Part shown: positions 6,510-7,025 of the stretch, piece by piece
How the letters are laid out: every line of letters starts with the position of its first letter
Numbering within the stretch: position 1 is the stretch's first letter
Source: Rhodothermaceae bacterium
Lineage (GTDB): Bacteria > Bacteroidota > Rhodothermia > Rhodothermales > JAHEMB01
DNA length: 7,025 bases
Reading direction: 5' to 3'
Assembly (NCBI GenBank): GCA_024643915.1
Contig: JAHEMB010000179.1
Span: 1 to 7,025 of the forward strand
Translations under genes and position numbers: made by a program
The notes under the pieces: generated by a model
What the model was told of the DNA's origin: nothing
Seen by the model: the letters and a program-made list of their open reading frames with translations, nothing else
Databases searched by the model: none

Positions 6510-7025
6510 GTGCGCCGAAGGTTGAGCGAGGTTGCGAGAACGCGACGGAGCACGGGATTCGACGTCAGGTACAGAATGTTCTCTTTCACCACCTCGCCAC
6601 CGAACGATTCTTTGAACCGTGTGATGGCGTAACGAGGCGAGGCCCGGTCAAGGTCCACGCCTCCGAAATCATAGCAAGGTACACCCTGTGCTTTATAATA
6701 TTTCATCTCCTGCCAGATCATGGCTCGGTTGAGGGGGCCGATGAGTGGCTTGAGGCCGGGGTAGTCGCGGTCGGCAGTGGCACCCATCAGGGCGCGCGCG
6801 CGGCGCGGTTCGTCCACAGCGATCACGTCGGCGGCGATGGCCCGGTCACCGTGCCAAATCACGAACACGTCGCAGAAGGTGATGATCTGTTGCCACTCGT
6901 CCTCTTTCAGCGGAGGTCGGTACCTCGTCTGGACGACGAAGTCGCGTAAAAGGGTGAAGGCGTCGTCGTAATCTTCGTTACGGGTGAGTCGGAAGCCCAG
7001 TTTGTCGGCTTTGCGAATGTAGCGG
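6482..7025 (-). CDS. FemAB/GNAT-like acyltransferase (5' end missing)
   Basis: The frame is open from the window end, and 180 residues are visible before the TGA at 6482. The fragment starts RYIRKADKLGF, continues through a GNAT-like half, and contains MKYYKAQGVPCYDFGGVD (fragment residues about 107-124) and FKESFGGEVV (137-146). The YDFGG...FK..FGGE pattern is typical of the C-terminal half of FemAB/FemX-like proteins and relatives found in exopolysaccharide loci. Family members transfer aminoacyl or acyl groups, for example onto peptidoglycan precursors. In this context modification of a glycan or lipid-linked intermediate is more likely, but that is inference. An internal GTG at 6868 is not the start, because strongly family-like sequence precedes it. 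The 3' end overlaps the deacetylase gene by 28 nt if GTG 6509 is used. The N-terminal half is outside the window. Confidence 0.8.
   Translation of the reverse strand, partial: RYIRKADKLGFRLTRNEDYDDAFTLLRDFVVQTRYRPPLKEDEWQQIITFCDVFVIWHGDRAIAADVIAVDEPRRARALMGATADRDYPGLKPLIGPLNRAMIWQEMKYYKAQGVPCYDFGGVDLDRASPRYAITRFKESFGGEVVKENILYLTSNPVLRRVLATSLNLRRTCMQVISRF

Overview
This GC-rich window carries six genes, all transcribed from the minus strand. It reads as the distal part of a cell-surface polysaccharide locus, followed by a separate gene for a secreted protein. The host is probably a GC-rich bacterium. The dockerin-like module with the 'YDGALILQHLDGLLPCF' style in the first protein resembles secreted proteins of Rhodothermota/Bacteroidota-type lineages. 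That placement is an inference of low to moderate confidence, and no rRNA or other phylogenetic marker is present.

In transcription order (high to low coordinates) the layout is: (1) the C-terminal part of a FemAB/GNAT-like acyltransferase, cut by the window end (7025-6482); (2) a NodB/CE4 polysaccharide deacetylase (6509-5622) overlapping gene 1 by 28 nt; (3) a GT-B family 4 glycosyltransferase (5622-4330) whose ATG overlaps the deacetylase TGA by one base; (4) a second, divergent family 4-like glycosyltransferase (4243-2936) after an 86-nt gap; (5) a Wzx/MOP-type polysaccharide flippase (2829-1489) after a 106-nt gap holding a triple 7-bp repeat; (6) after a 253-nt gap with small inverted repeats, a secreted protein with a signal peptide, an unrecognised N-terminal region, a dockerin-like module and the start of a cohesin-like module, running off the left end (1235-1).

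Genes 1 to 5 fit one pathway: glycosyltransferases build a lipid-linked glycan in the cytoplasm, the flippase moves it across the membrane, and the deacetylase and FemAB-like enzyme modify sugars or attach acyl/aminoacyl groups. Neither a priming transferase nor a polymerase is visible, so the locus must continue to the right or be completed elsewhere. Gene 6 has its own strong Shine-Dalgarno sequence and is probably a separate unit; its link to the polysaccharide is unproven.

No mobile element, CRISPR array, tRNA or rRNA was seen, and no gap exceeds 300 bases. The core is an ordinary exopolysaccharide operon. The points worth a second look are the architecture of gene 6, the heptamer repeat, the C-terminal tails of three consecutive proteins, and the small inverted repeats around 1337-1530.
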